A stretch of 64,000 nucleotides of DNA from Chryseobacterium vaccae. Lineage in GTDB: Bacteria > Bacteroidota > Bacteroidia > Flavobacteriales > Weeksellaceae. Positions 34,389 to 41,790 of this stretch are shown here, in pieces (the stretch's first letter is position 1; the number at the start of each line of letters is the position of its first letter). The stretch spans positions 1,178,001-1,242,000 of the forward strand of contig NZ_VSWH01000001.1 in NCBI RefSeq assembly GCF_009602705.1, in the 5' to 3' direction. A model generated the notes under the pieces. It worked only from the letters and a program-made list of their open reading frames with translations, had not been told where the DNA came from and ran no database searches. The translations under genes and the position numbers were made by a program.

Positions 34389-35006
34389 TTAAAAGCTATA
34401 TTCCGCTTCATGTTCTCCAAGTACAATCTGGAAGGATGGTGGTAGAGCTTCTTTATATTCCGGTTGTATACTAGGATTTCCCGGATATATCTTTCCGGTA
34501 TATTTTATCAGGTAATTTTTACTTTTGCTCGGAATAATAAGATCTGCCCAGCCATTTGTTTTATTGGAAGAAATAGCGATAGGGCCACCCACCACTGTGA
34601 ATCCATTGATCTTTTTACCTTTGCTGTTTAAAAGATAAACGGTGCACCCTCCCGTTCCACAGAAGTAGCTTCCAGCCATACCCACAAAGATTTCCTTATC
34701 ACCATCACCATTCAGGTCTGCTTCAGTATAACGGAATTTTCGATCGTTCTCGGTCAGAATATTTAAATCATTTTTCAGCAGCTGCTCTCTCAAAACATTA
34801 CCAATCAATAAAGCCTTCTGATCAGTAGGTACAGAATCATTTGTTGAGGATACAGCAACAGTATCTTTTGATTGTGCAGCCGGAGCTTCATGAATTCTGT
34901 TGCTGTCAGCAGTTGGAGAAGACTGTTTTTCTGTCTGTTTATTGCATGAAAGACAAAATAAGGAAACAAGGGAATATGCAAAAATATGTTTAATGTTTAA
35001 ATACAT
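34389..35006 (-). CDS. lipoprotein with an FG-GAP/EF-hand-like calcium motif, function unknown
   Basis: The 205-residue protein has a lipoprotein signal peptide (MYLNIKHIFAYSLVSLFCLSC). A Ser/Thr/Ala-rich linker runs to about residue 65. A folded domain follows with TEADLNGDGDKEIFVGMAGS (a DxNxDGxxE calcium-type loop), a CGTGGC pair of cysteines and beta strands (YLLNSKGKKINGFTVVGG). The pattern fits a single FG-GAP-like or hydrogenase-free envelope domain. No enzyme motif is seen. It stands alone between two gene-free stretches. Confidence 0.75.
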   Translation of the reverse strand: MYLNIKHIFAYSLVSLFCLSCNKQTEKQSSPTADSNRIHEAPAAQSKDTVAVSSTNDSVPTDQKALLIGNVLREQLLKNDLNILTENDRKFRYTEADLNGDGDKEIFVGMAGSYFCGTGGCTVYLLNSKGKKINGFTVVGGPIAISSNKTNGWADLIIPSKSKNYLIKYTGKIYPGNPSIQPEYKEALPPSFQIVLGEHEAEYSF

Positions 35007-35180
35007 AGATATAATTTGGTGGTTAGAAATGTGTTTTCAATTACATGATCAAAGCTACACATTTTTAAACTGTTAAACCATACAAAAACACAAAACCAGT
35101 AAGCCTTTATCCAATAAACAGATTGAACGAAAATAAAATAATTAAAATTTATATTTCAATGCATTTTATTAATCAAATCA

Positions 35181-35795
35181 TTAAAATAATCCATGTAATT
35201 CTGCCTCTATTTTTTCAAGAATGAGCCCGAAATCTTCCGGTTTTTCAACAAAGTCCAGATCATCAACCTCAATGATCAGAAGCTTTCCTTCTGTATAATT
35301 GGAAATCCACTTCTCGTATTTCTGATTCAGTTTGGAAAGATATTCAATACTGATGGATGCTTCATATTCACGGCCTCTTTTGTAGATTTTCTTTACCAGA
35401 TTGGGTACATCAGATTTTAAATAGATCAGAAGATCCGGTGCAGAGACGAAAGATTTCATCAGATTGAAAACCGATGCATAATTATTAAAATCCCTGTCTG
35501 AAAGAAGGTTCATATCATTTAAGTTTTCCGCAAAGATGTGGGCATCTTCATAGATTGTACGGTCCTGGATAATATTTTTGCCACTCTCTCTGATTTCTTT
35601 TACCTGACGGAATCTGCTTCCGAGGAAATAAATCTGCAATGCAAAACTCCATTTACTCATGTCTGCATAAAAATCCTCAAGGTAAGGATTATGATCTACA
35701 TCTTCAAACTGCGCATCCCATCCGTAATGCTTGGAAAGCATAGTGGTTAAAGTAGTTTTTCCTGCTCCAATATTTCCTGTAACTGCAATATGCAT
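35181..35795 (-). CDS. deoxynucleoside kinase
   Basis: The 204-residue protein begins MHIAVTGNIGAGKTTLTTML, a P-loop (GNIGAGKTT). It then has the deoxynucleoside-kinase features EDVDHNPYLEDFY, the DRTIYEDAHIFAENL motif (ERS/DRT region with the catalytic acid), LIYLKSDVPNLVKKIYKRGRE and YLSKLNQKYEKWI. It phosphorylates deoxynucleosides (dA, dG or dC types) in the salvage of DNA precursors. Length is normal. It lies 27 bases downstream of the unknown secreted protein gene and is probably in the same transcript. Confidence 0.93.
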   Translation of the reverse strand: MHIAVTGNIGAGKTTLTTMLSKHYGWDAQFEDVDHNPYLEDFYADMSKWSFALQIYFLGSRFRQVKEIRESGKNIIQDRTIYEDAHIFAENLNDMNLLSDRDFNNYASVFNLMKSFVSAPDLLIYLKSDVPNLVKKIYKRGREYEASISIEYLSKLNQKYEKWISNYTEGKLLIIEVDDLDFVEKPEDFGLILEKIEAELHGLF

Positions 35796-35822
35796 ATTCT
35801 TTTTCTCTTAGTATTTATTTAA

Positions 35823-36776
35823 TTAAATTCCAACATCCTGAACTGTGGAGACATTTTCAATAAGCTTCTGTAAAGTATCCTCAGCTGCTTTTGGCTGGTC
35901 TTCCTTTTTTTGTTCAGCAGCTTCCGATCCATTTTCAGAGGCTTTCTCTGCCGTGGGTACGGAGGTTTTCTGTACAGCATCCGGTTCTGTCTGTTGCTTG
36001 GCTTCCTTTATTTTTTCAAGGTTGTAAAGATAGAGTTTGTTCGCTTTGATTGCAAAATATGACAGGATGTTTTTATCCACAATTTGCGCATCCGGATCTT
36101 CAAAAACTTTTACCATTCCTTTTTCAGGAACATATTTTAAAATAGAGTTTCCGGCAATCACTAAAATAATATCGTTCTCTCTTCTGAAACGTTTACCGTT
36201 TTCCAGAGATGCTTCAAAAAGCTTTTCAAATTTCAGGGTATAGATTCTTATATGTTTCCTGGTGAGGATATACACTTTATTTTCATATACTAAAAGATCA
36301 GTCAGATCATCAAAGCTAATATCAAAAGGATAGGAATTGATTGTGGTTTCATTTCTGAAGTTATACTGTATTAAACGCTTTGTACTATCGTCCAGAAGCC
36401 ATAGCTGCTGAAGATCTTCCGCATACGCCATCCTGATAAATCCGAACTTTTGCCTGAAATCCAGTTTCTGGATCTCATTCATGTTCTGATCCACAAACTT
36501 CATCTCCTGAGCATTTTCCGAAAATAAAGGTACACTGAGAGGATTCTGAACAGACTGAACTTTATACGGAACGGTAAGCATCATTTTTCCCAACTGCTTT
36601 CCTAATGAATCGTATTTGGTAAAACTGAAATCCTTATTCTTATAGATGTACAGATTTCCGTAATCATCTGCCAGCATATCTTTTGCCTCCTTCAGTTTTA
36701 AGGTATCCAAAGGAAGTGTTTTCTGTCCGAAAGCTGTACAGAAAAGAAAAAAAAATAGTATGTTTAAAAATTTCAC
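35823..36776 (-). CDS. secreted protein of unknown function, propeller-like with charged tail
   Basis: The 317-residue product has a signal peptide (MKFLNILFFFLFCTAFGQ). Repeated short strand units suggest a beta-propeller-like fold (MLADDYGNLYIYKNKDFSFT, QQLWLLDDSTKRLIQYNF, NKVYILTRKHIRIYTL, SILKYVPEKGMVKVF). After about residue 255 comes a low-complexity Glu/Lys/Ala tail (AEKASENGSEAAEQKKEDQP). It starts with GTG, whose last two bases form the TGA stop of the upstream hydrolase (GTGA overlap), a sign of translational coupling. I recall genes like this beside deoxynucleoside kinases in flavobacteria, without a known role. Confidence 0.78.
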   Translation of the reverse strand: MKFLNILFFFLFCTAFGQKTLPLDTLKLKEAKDMLADDYGNLYIYKNKDFSFTKYDSLGKQLGKMMLTVPYKVQSVQNPLSVPLFSENAQEMKFVDQNMNEIQKLDFRQKFGFIRMAYAEDLQQLWLLDDSTKRLIQYNFRNETTINSYPFDISFDDLTDLLVYENKVYILTRKHIRIYTLKFEKLFEASLENGKRFRRENDIILVIAGNSILKYVPEKGMVKVFEDPDAQIVDKNILSYFAIKANKLYLYNLEKIKEAKQQTEPDAVQKTSVPTAEKASENGSEAAEQKKEDQPKAAEDTLQKLIENVSTVQDVGI

Positions 36777-37879
36777 CCTTCTTTTTTAATGAGTTCAAGA
36801 TACTGAAAAATTATTTCATCCAAAAGATGATTTAACCTGATATCATTATCATAAATATTAATCAAAACTGAGACCACGAGACGTTCTTTAGGATATATTC
36901 TCAGGTCGGACATTCCTCCCGGATAAGCACCTCCGTGGCCGAAATAATAATTCCTGTAAAAATCCCGTCCGGTAATGAATCCCAGCGCATAGGTTTTATC
37001 TTCATCCCTGGGAACTAACAGTTCTTTAAATGTTTCTTTAGACAGAATACGATCTGCATACAGGTATGAATTCCCAAGCTTTACCAAATCTTCGGAGGTC
37101 GAAAGGTAACAGCCCGGTCCATAATTAAAGCTGCAGTCTGTACAGGGTACGATCTTCAATTCATCATTCATCCGGTAGTAAAACCGCGAAGTATCTTCAT
37201 CAAAATTTCCATCATCAGGAACAGTATGCTCTAAACCTGCTTTATCCAGCACCAATTCTTTTTTTGCCTTTATGATAGATTCCCCTGCCAGCTTTTCTAG
37301 CAGAACACCCAAAAGGATGTATCCATAATTACTGTAACTGTAAGAAGTTCCAGGTCTGGATATCAGCTCCGCATCCTGAAAAGACTGATAAAAATTACTC
37401 CTGTGAAGATTATTCTTCCCACACAGAAATCCTTTCTGCTTATCTCTCACCAGTCCGGCTCTATGGCTCAGCAATTGTTCGATCGTTATGTCATATTCTT
37501 TCTTAGGAAGGCTATCCAGGTACTTATAAACACTCTCTTTGAGGTTTACTTTATTCTGCTCCTGAAGGCTTGCTAATGCTACAGAAGTCATCGTTTTGGA
37601 AATGCTTCCTATTCTGAATTTGGTTTTGGACGGAATTACTTCAGTCTTATTTTCCACATCTGCATACCCCGACCCTTTGGAATAAACCAATTGATTTCTA
37701 TAGGAAACAGAAATCGAAAGTCCTGGAATATTATATTTCTTTCTGAATTTTTCAAGCAGTTTATCCGTCTTTTTATCAAGAACAGAAAAGTCAGTTGTAT
37801 TCTGCCCTGCCATGGTACAGAAAAAGAAAAAAGCGATAACCTGTACAACTTTTAAAGAAGTTTTTGTACTATTCATCAT
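36773..37879 (-). CDS. secreted serine hydrolase (beta-lactamase class C family)
   Basis: The 368-residue protein has a signal peptide (MMNSTKTSLKVVQVIAFFFF). The penicillin-binding fold has S-x-x-K in RIGSISKTMTSVAL (about residue 95), Y-x-N in TSYSYSNYGYILLG (about 187) and the third motif in YFGHGGAYPGG (about 316). All three motifs are intact. Family members include DD-peptidases, esterases and D-amino acid amidases; the substrate is unknown. There is no CBM48-like domain, unlike the pair at 14457-17328. It overlaps the next gene by 3 bases and follows the glutaminyl cyclase gene by 18 bases. Confidence 0.9.
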   Translation of the reverse strand: MMNSTKTSLKVVQVIAFFFFCTMAGQNTTDFSVLDKKTDKLLEKFRKKYNIPGLSISVSYRNQLVYSKGSGYADVENKTEVIPSKTKFRIGSISKTMTSVALASLQEQNKVNLKESVYKYLDSLPKKEYDITIEQLLSHRAGLVRDKQKGFLCGKNNLHRSNFYQSFQDAELISRPGTSYSYSNYGYILLGVLLEKLAGESIIKAKKELVLDKAGLEHTVPDDGNFDEDTSRFYYRMNDELKIVPCTDCSFNYGPGCYLSTSEDLVKLGNSYLYADRILSKETFKELLVPRDEDKTYALGFITGRDFYRNYYFGHGGAYPGGMSDLRIYPKERLVVSVLINIYDNDIRLNHLLDEIIFQYLELIKKEG

Positions 37880-37897
37880 TATAAAACGGTCTCCTGT

Positions 37898-38923
37898 TTA
37901 TTTAATGGAAACTTCATAAATTTTCGCCCAGTTTTTGCCGGTCACCAGCATATTATTTCCTTTGAAAGCAATTCCGTTGAGAACATGTTCACTGTTTTCC
38001 TGAACATTTTCTTCTGTTATTTTAGTAAAATCAAGTTTTCCAACCACTTCTCCGGTTGCAGGATTGATTTTGAGAATGAAAGGCTGATGCCAAACGTTAG
38101 CATAAATAAAGCCGTCATAATACTCCAGTTCATTCAGCTTATCATAAACTTCAGTATTTCCAGCCACAGAGATTGTTTTTATCACCTTTGAAGGATCATT
38201 TATATCCAGAAAAAATAAATTTTTCGAACCGTCAGTAGCAATCAGGTTTTCTCCGTCGTAAGTAAGTCCCCAACCCTCTTTCATGGCCTTCGCCATGCGG
38301 AATTCAGAAAGTTTTTTGAATGTATTTTTATCATATACAAAAACTTTCCTGTTTTGATAGGTCAGCTGATAGATTTTATCTCCAACTACCGCACAGCCTT
38401 CAGAAAAAATGTTAGCAGGCTGCCTGGCAACGAGACTGGGAACGGTTGAACCCAATGTATATTTTATAAGCTGAGAAGTTCCTTCCAGACCATCACTTTC
38501 GTAGACGGTATTACCTTCTATCAGAAATCCTTCCACAAAATTATCGGGATCATGAGGATAGTCTTTTATGATTTCATAGGCAATATTCTGTTCGGGTTTT
38601 CGGGCAAAAACATTAATGGTAGCATCCTGATTCAGGGTTTCTCCGTTTTTAGTTTTAATAACGAAAGTAACTTCATTATCCCCCATTGTGAAAAACTTAG
38701 GATCAATCGTTAAATCTGAGCTTTCTTTGTCTCCAAAACTGATAGCCACTGCTTCGACATTGTCTGTCACTTCTTTGGGTAAAGCAAGCTTATCTCCAAA
38801 ATGATAGCCTTCTGCCTCCTTAGAATTATTAAAGTTAACCAGAGAATCAATTATCTTTTCATTATTGCTGCAGGAAACCAACAGAAAAACAGCGCCCAGT
38901 CCAATGGTTAGATTTCTTTTCAA
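37898..38923 (-). CDS. glutaminyl-peptide cyclotransferase, lipoprotein (copy 1)
   Basis: About 341 residues from a TTG at 38923, which gives the lipoprotein signal peptide MKRNLTIGLGAVFLLVSC, residue-for-residue parallel to the paralogue downstream in the window. Longer frames from ATGs at 38941 or 38974 are possible, but they would place the -7 promoter element (38946-38953) at or inside the gene. After an Ig-like domain (residues about 25-115) comes the plant/bacterial-type glutaminyl cyclase propeller with DYPHDPDNFVEGFLIEG, VYESDGLEGTS, GDKIYQLTYQN, GWGLTYDGENLIATDGS and NELEYYDGFIYANVWHQPF. It converts N-terminal Gln to pyroglutamate outside the cytoplasm. Confidence 0.9.
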   Translation of the reverse strand: MKRNLTIGLGAVFLLVSCSNNEKIIDSLVNFNNSKEAEGYHFGDKLALPKEVTDNVEAVAISFGDKESSDLTIDPKFFTMGDNEVTFVIKTKNGETLNQDATINVFARKPEQNIAYEIIKDYPHDPDNFVEGFLIEGNTVYESDGLEGTSQLIKYTLGSTVPSLVARQPANIFSEGCAVVGDKIYQLTYQNRKVFVYDKNTFKKLSEFRMAKAMKEGWGLTYDGENLIATDGSKNLFFLDINDPSKVIKTISVAGNTEVYDKLNELEYYDGFIYANVWHQPFILKINPATGEVVGKLDFTKITEENVQENSEHVLNGIAFKGNNMLVTGKNWAKIYEVSIK

Positions 38924-39241
38924 TGAGTAGTTTATAATCATTTTCCAAAAATAGTAATTTTTTGATCCCTTCATAGAGAACCCGAAACAAAATCACAGGT
39001 TATAAAAATTTCTTGTGAAGGCAAGCTTTGATAAAGCTTTACGTTGATTTTTATTTGAAACGCAAAGCTTCATGATGAATGCTGCTGATTTCAGGAGGCA
39101 AAGAACAGAATCAACTCTGTTGATTCGATGAAACGGACTGGATATTTTAATTATAAGTTTCAAGTTTGTCCAAATCATAAACTTGTGACCAGACCTGGTG
39201 TTACATCATGTTAATTCCTATTCAGTCTTTCAATACATGGC
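38924..39241. repeat. gene-free gap between the two cyclotransferase genes, with one dispersed repeat
   Basis: It holds the promoter of copy 1 and a repeat at about 39057-39139. The repeat starts AACGCAAAGCTTC, contains GAATCAACTCTGTTGATTC (a perfect inverted repeat, 39108-39126) and ends GATGAAACGGAC. A related copy lies at 52084-52172. No coding frame is supported. Confidence 0.75.
38946..38953 (-). promoter_or_regulatory. -7 promoter element for glutaminyl cyclotransferase copy 1
   Basis: The minus strand reads CTATTTTTGG, containing TATTTTTG, 22 bases before the proposed TTG start. The paralogue has the same CTATTTTTGG 20 bases before its ATG. Confidence 0.6.
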
Positions 39242-39275
39242 AAGAAAAACAGCGTTCCAAAGAGAACGCTGTTGT
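39242..39275 (-). terminator. hairpin terminator after glutaminyl cyclotransferase copy 2
   Basis: AACAGCGTTC and GAACGCTGTT form a perfect 10-base-pair stem around TCTTTG-type loop bases, followed by TTTTCTTG on the minus strand. It lies about 25 bases past the stop codon. Confidence 0.87.
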
Positions 39276-39297
39276 ATGATTAAAAAGTTTCAGTCAT

Positions 39298-40320
39298 TTA
39301 TTTGATCTGTACTTCATAGATTTTCGACCAGTTTTTACCGGTTACCAGCATATTATCACCTTTGAAGGCAATTCCGTTCAGAACATCATCAGTTCCTTTG
39401 GTATTTTGCTTGGCAATTTCTGTAAAGTCAAAAGTTCCTACCACTTCTCCGTTGGCCGGATTGATTTTTAAAATAACCGGTTTCTGCCAAACGTTGGCAT
39501 AGATAAAGCCTTTATGGTATTCCAGTTCGTTCAGCTGATCATAAGCCTGAGCACTTCCTGCAACAGCAATATGCTTAACTAATTTGGAAGGATCATTAAC
39601 ATCCAGGAAGTATAAAAGTTTGCTGCCGTCTGATGCAATCAGGTTTTTCCCGTCATAGGTAAGTCCCCAGCCTTCTCCAAGTACATTTGGATAAGCAAAT
39701 TCTGAAAGCAGTTTCAAAGAACTTTTATCATAGATATATCCTTTTTTGCTCTGCCATGTCAGTTGGTATACTTTATCTCCTACAATGGTACTTCCTTCCG
39801 AAAAGTCTTCCTGAGCCTGTTTTGTGGAAGCAAGCGGTGTTGTTGTTCCCAATGTATATTTTAAGATCTGTGAAGATCCGTTCTGCCCGTCACTCTCATA
39901 AATAGTATTTCCTTCCGCCTGAAATCCCTGTACGAAATTTTTAGGATCGTGCGGATATTCTCCTACAATCTCATATGAAATTTTCTGCTCCGGATTTTTT
40001 GCAAATACATTGATGGTTGCATCCTGGTTCAGTATTTTTCCGCCTTTTGTTTTCACATTAAAGGTAACAGCATTATCTCCTAATGTAAAGAATTTAGGAT
40101 CTACCGTAAGGTTTGAAGATTCTTTATCTCCGAAACTGATGGTAATACTTTCTGCATTTTCCGTTACCTCTTTCGGAAGTTCCAGTTTATCACCAAAGTG
40201 ATAACCTTTGGTCTCCATAGAGTTGTTATAATCATTTAAAGTGTTCAGGATTTTTTCATCTTTGTTACAAGATGCCAGCAGGAGAACCGCTGCAAAACCT
40301 GCTATGATATTTTTTTTCAT
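39298..40320 (-). CDS. glutaminyl-peptide cyclotransferase, lipoprotein (copy 2)
   Basis: The 340-residue protein has the lipoprotein signal MKKNIIAGFAAVLLLASC. An N-terminal Ig-like domain follows (SITISFGDKESSNLTVDPKF, TFNVKTKGGKILNQDATI), then the cyclotransferase propeller (GEYPHDPKNFVQGFQAEGN, IYESDGQNGSS, GWGLTYDGKNLIASDGS, NELEYHKGFIYANVWQKPV). It is a tandem paralogue of copy 1 with the same domain order throughout. It has its own promoter element and terminator, so the two copies are separately transcribed despite being neighbours. Substrates may be exported proteins or peptides with N-terminal Gln, which are common after signal peptide cleavage at AQ sites in this group. Confidence 0.92.
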   Translation of the reverse strand: MKKNIIAGFAAVLLLASCNKDEKILNTLNDYNNSMETKGYHFGDKLELPKEVTENAESITISFGDKESSNLTVDPKFFTLGDNAVTFNVKTKGGKILNQDATINVFAKNPEQKISYEIVGEYPHDPKNFVQGFQAEGNTIYESDGQNGSSQILKYTLGTTTPLASTKQAQEDFSEGSTIVGDKVYQLTWQSKKGYIYDKSSLKLLSEFAYPNVLGEGWGLTYDGKNLIASDGSKLLYFLDVNDPSKLVKHIAVAGSAQAYDQLNELEYHKGFIYANVWQKPVILKINPANGEVVGTFDFTEIAKQNTKGTDDVLNGIAFKGDNMLVTGKNWSKIYEVQIK

Positions 40321-40340
40321 TGAATTTCTAAATATTTCCC

Positions 40341-40348
40341 CAAAAATA
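40341..40348 (-). promoter_or_regulatory. -7 promoter element for glutaminyl cyclotransferase copy 2
   Basis: The minus strand reads CTATTTTTGGGG, containing TATTTTTG, 20 bases before the ATG. The flanking bases match those of copy 1. Confidence 0.6.
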
Positions 40349-40355
40349 GCAAATT

Positions 40356-40739
40356 TTATTCCGTATTGCCAATATTATCCACGGGCTGTCCAAATTGTAG
40401 GATATAACCATTATTATCATAGATTCCAAATTCCCTCATTTCCCATTCAAAGGTTTCTATCTCATAGCAGATCTTTGCTTTTGTTTTAAGGTCTTCCCAA
40501 AGTTCATTTACATCATCCACATTGAAATAAAATGAGCCTGTAAAGCCTATCTTTTCAGACTTTTCATGTTCATTAGGCTGGGAAAGCATGATCTGCACTT
40601 CATCTTTGCGCAGGGACGCCCAATTCCAGTCATCATTTCTTCCCTGCAATGTAAATCCCAGAATGAGGGTGTAAAAATTAATGGTTTCATCCATATTTTC
40701 GGTCCATAATATGGGACGGACTGCTGTAAATTTTGTCAT
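40356..40739 (-). CDS. VOC family protein (glyoxalase/bleomycin-resistance fold)
   Basis: The 127-residue protein has the paired beta-alpha-beta-beta-beta modules of the vicinal oxygen chelate fold. It shows AVRPILWTENMDETINFYTL at the start, WASLRKDEVQIMLSQPNEHE in the middle, FYFNVDDVNELWEDLKTKAK, and FGIYDNNGYILQFGQPVDN at the end. The position of the metal ligands fits a bleomycin-resistance/dioxygenase type. The substrate is unknown. Its ATG overlaps the TGA of the upstream GNAT gene (ATGA), so the two are translationally coupled. Confidence 0.88.
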   Translation of the reverse strand: MTKFTAVRPILWTENMDETINFYTLILGFTLQGRNDDWNWASLRKDEVQIMLSQPNEHEKSEKIGFTGSFYFNVDDVNELWEDLKTKAKICYEIETFEWEMREFGIYDNNGYILQFGQPVDNIGNTE

Positions 40740-41245
40740 CGCTTTAGCTTTTCAAAGGTATTTTTATTGATTTTCATATTGACTGAAAGCCAGGTTTCAT
40801 CGTCTATATTCACGGTACTCATCACTTCCGGATCTGTTTCAAAACCTACTTTTTTATAGCATTCAATTGCTCCAATATTCCAGTCGTAAACATTGAGTTC
40901 TGCAGTCTCGCGATCAAAATGACTGAATCCGTATTCCAGCAGATTTTCTACCGTCTTTCTTCCGTAACCTTTTCCTCTGTTGTTTTCATCCCAGATCAAT
41001 ATACGCCCAAGCAGAAAAGTATTCTCTTTCAGAAAGATCTGGGCATGACCGATTATATTTCCAATAGTTTTATCTTCAATACTGAACATGAATCTGTTTT
41101 TATTTTCAAGATCACCTTTCAGCTGTTCTTCCGTTAATGGAAAATGATAGGCAGGTCCTGCAAACTGGAGGAGCATTCTTTGATCTTTGATGTTAGAAAT
41201 CAGTTCTGAAACATTCTCATCTTTAAAAGGAAGTAATTCAATCAT
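40736..41245 (-). CDS. GNAT family N-acetyltransferase
   Basis: The 169-residue protein shows the GNAT fold. An acceptor-side helix pair (FPLTEEQLKGDLENKNRFMF) comes first, then the central strand (TIGNIIGHAQIFL). The acetyl-CoA-binding loop is in DENNRGKGYGRKTVENLLEY (R/Q-x-x-G-x-G/A), followed by NVYDWNIGAIECYKKVGFE with the usual YxKxGF ending. It is the RimJ/RimL-like group that modifies amines or protein N-termini; the substrate is unknown. It starts one base after the stop of the SRPBCC gene region and overlaps the VOC gene by 4 bases. Confidence 0.9.
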   Translation of the reverse strand: MIELLPFKDENVSELISNIKDQRMLLQFAGPAYHFPLTEEQLKGDLENKNRFMFSIEDKTIGNIIGHAQIFLKENTFLLGRILIWDENNRGKGYGRKTVENLLEYGFSHFDRETAELNVYDWNIGAIECYKKVGFETDPEVMSTVNIDDETWLSVNMKINKNTFEKLKR

Positions 41246-41246
41246 T

Positions 41247-41675
41247 CTATTTATTTTCCAGATATAACTTCAAGCTCTGTCCGATAATAGCATTCCAGCC
41301 CTGAATAAAATTTTCACGGGAAAAGCCTTCTCCAAGCTCATTAAAATTCTCAATATTTTCATGGGTAAGCGTTACCAGCGTCTCCTCTCCTTTTGGCTGA
41401 AGATTCCAGGTTACCGTTGTTTCAGCTTTGGAAAAATCAGGATATGACCAGGTATGTTTTAAACGCTGTTCCGGGATCAATTCTAAAATCCGGCCGTGGT
41501 GGTGATACTTTTTTTCTTCTCCCGGTTCAAAAAAGTTAAATTCTTTTCCAACTTCCGGCTCAAAATCCTGAATATCAAAATACCAGTTTTTCATTTCCTC
41601 TTTATCAGTCAATGCTTTCCATACTTTTTGTACCGGAGCATTTATTGTGTACTGAACAGTGATGGGTGTATCCAT
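41247..41675 (-). CDS. SRPBCC (AHSA1/START-like) domain protein
   Basis: The 142-residue protein opens VQYTINAPVQKVWKALTDKE, the typical AHSA1-family strand and helix. It continues with MKNWYFDIQDFEPEVGKEF, ILELIPEQRLKHTWSY and ends in the long C-terminal helix (GWNAIIGQSLKLYL). These domains bind hydrophobic ligands; many act as small-molecule binding or stress proteins. It leads a three-gene set (SRPBCC, GNAT, VOC) with 1-base spacing and a 4-base overlap, which argues for one operon. Confidence 0.9.
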   Translation of the reverse strand: MDTPITVQYTINAPVQKVWKALTDKEEMKNWYFDIQDFEPEVGKEFNFFEPGEEKKYHHHGRILELIPEQRLKHTWSYPDFSKAETTVTWNLQPKGEETLVTLTHENIENFNELGEGFSRENFIQGWNAIIGQSLKLYLENK

Positions 41676-41721
41676 AAATAAAACTCAAAAAGATTTTACA
41701 TAAAATTACATATTAAAATGG

Positions 41722-41765
41722 CAAAAGCCGCAAAAGTTTATTTTAAATATTCTTTTACGGCTTCT
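41722..41765 (-). terminator. hairpin terminator after the CPA1 antiporter gene
   Basis: AAGCCGTAAAAG pairs with CTTTTGCGGCTT (one mismatch) across a 15-base AT-rich loop, then T-rich bases on the minus strand. It lies between the antiporter stop and the SRPBCC start. Confidence 0.75.
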
Positions 41766-41790
41766 ATAGAGCTTATTTAAATCTGTGTTA

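Noticed and set aside
38993..39178. 61-codon minus-strand frame between the cyclotransferase genes
   Set aside because: It runs through a dispersed palindromic repeat and has no start context or recognisable product.
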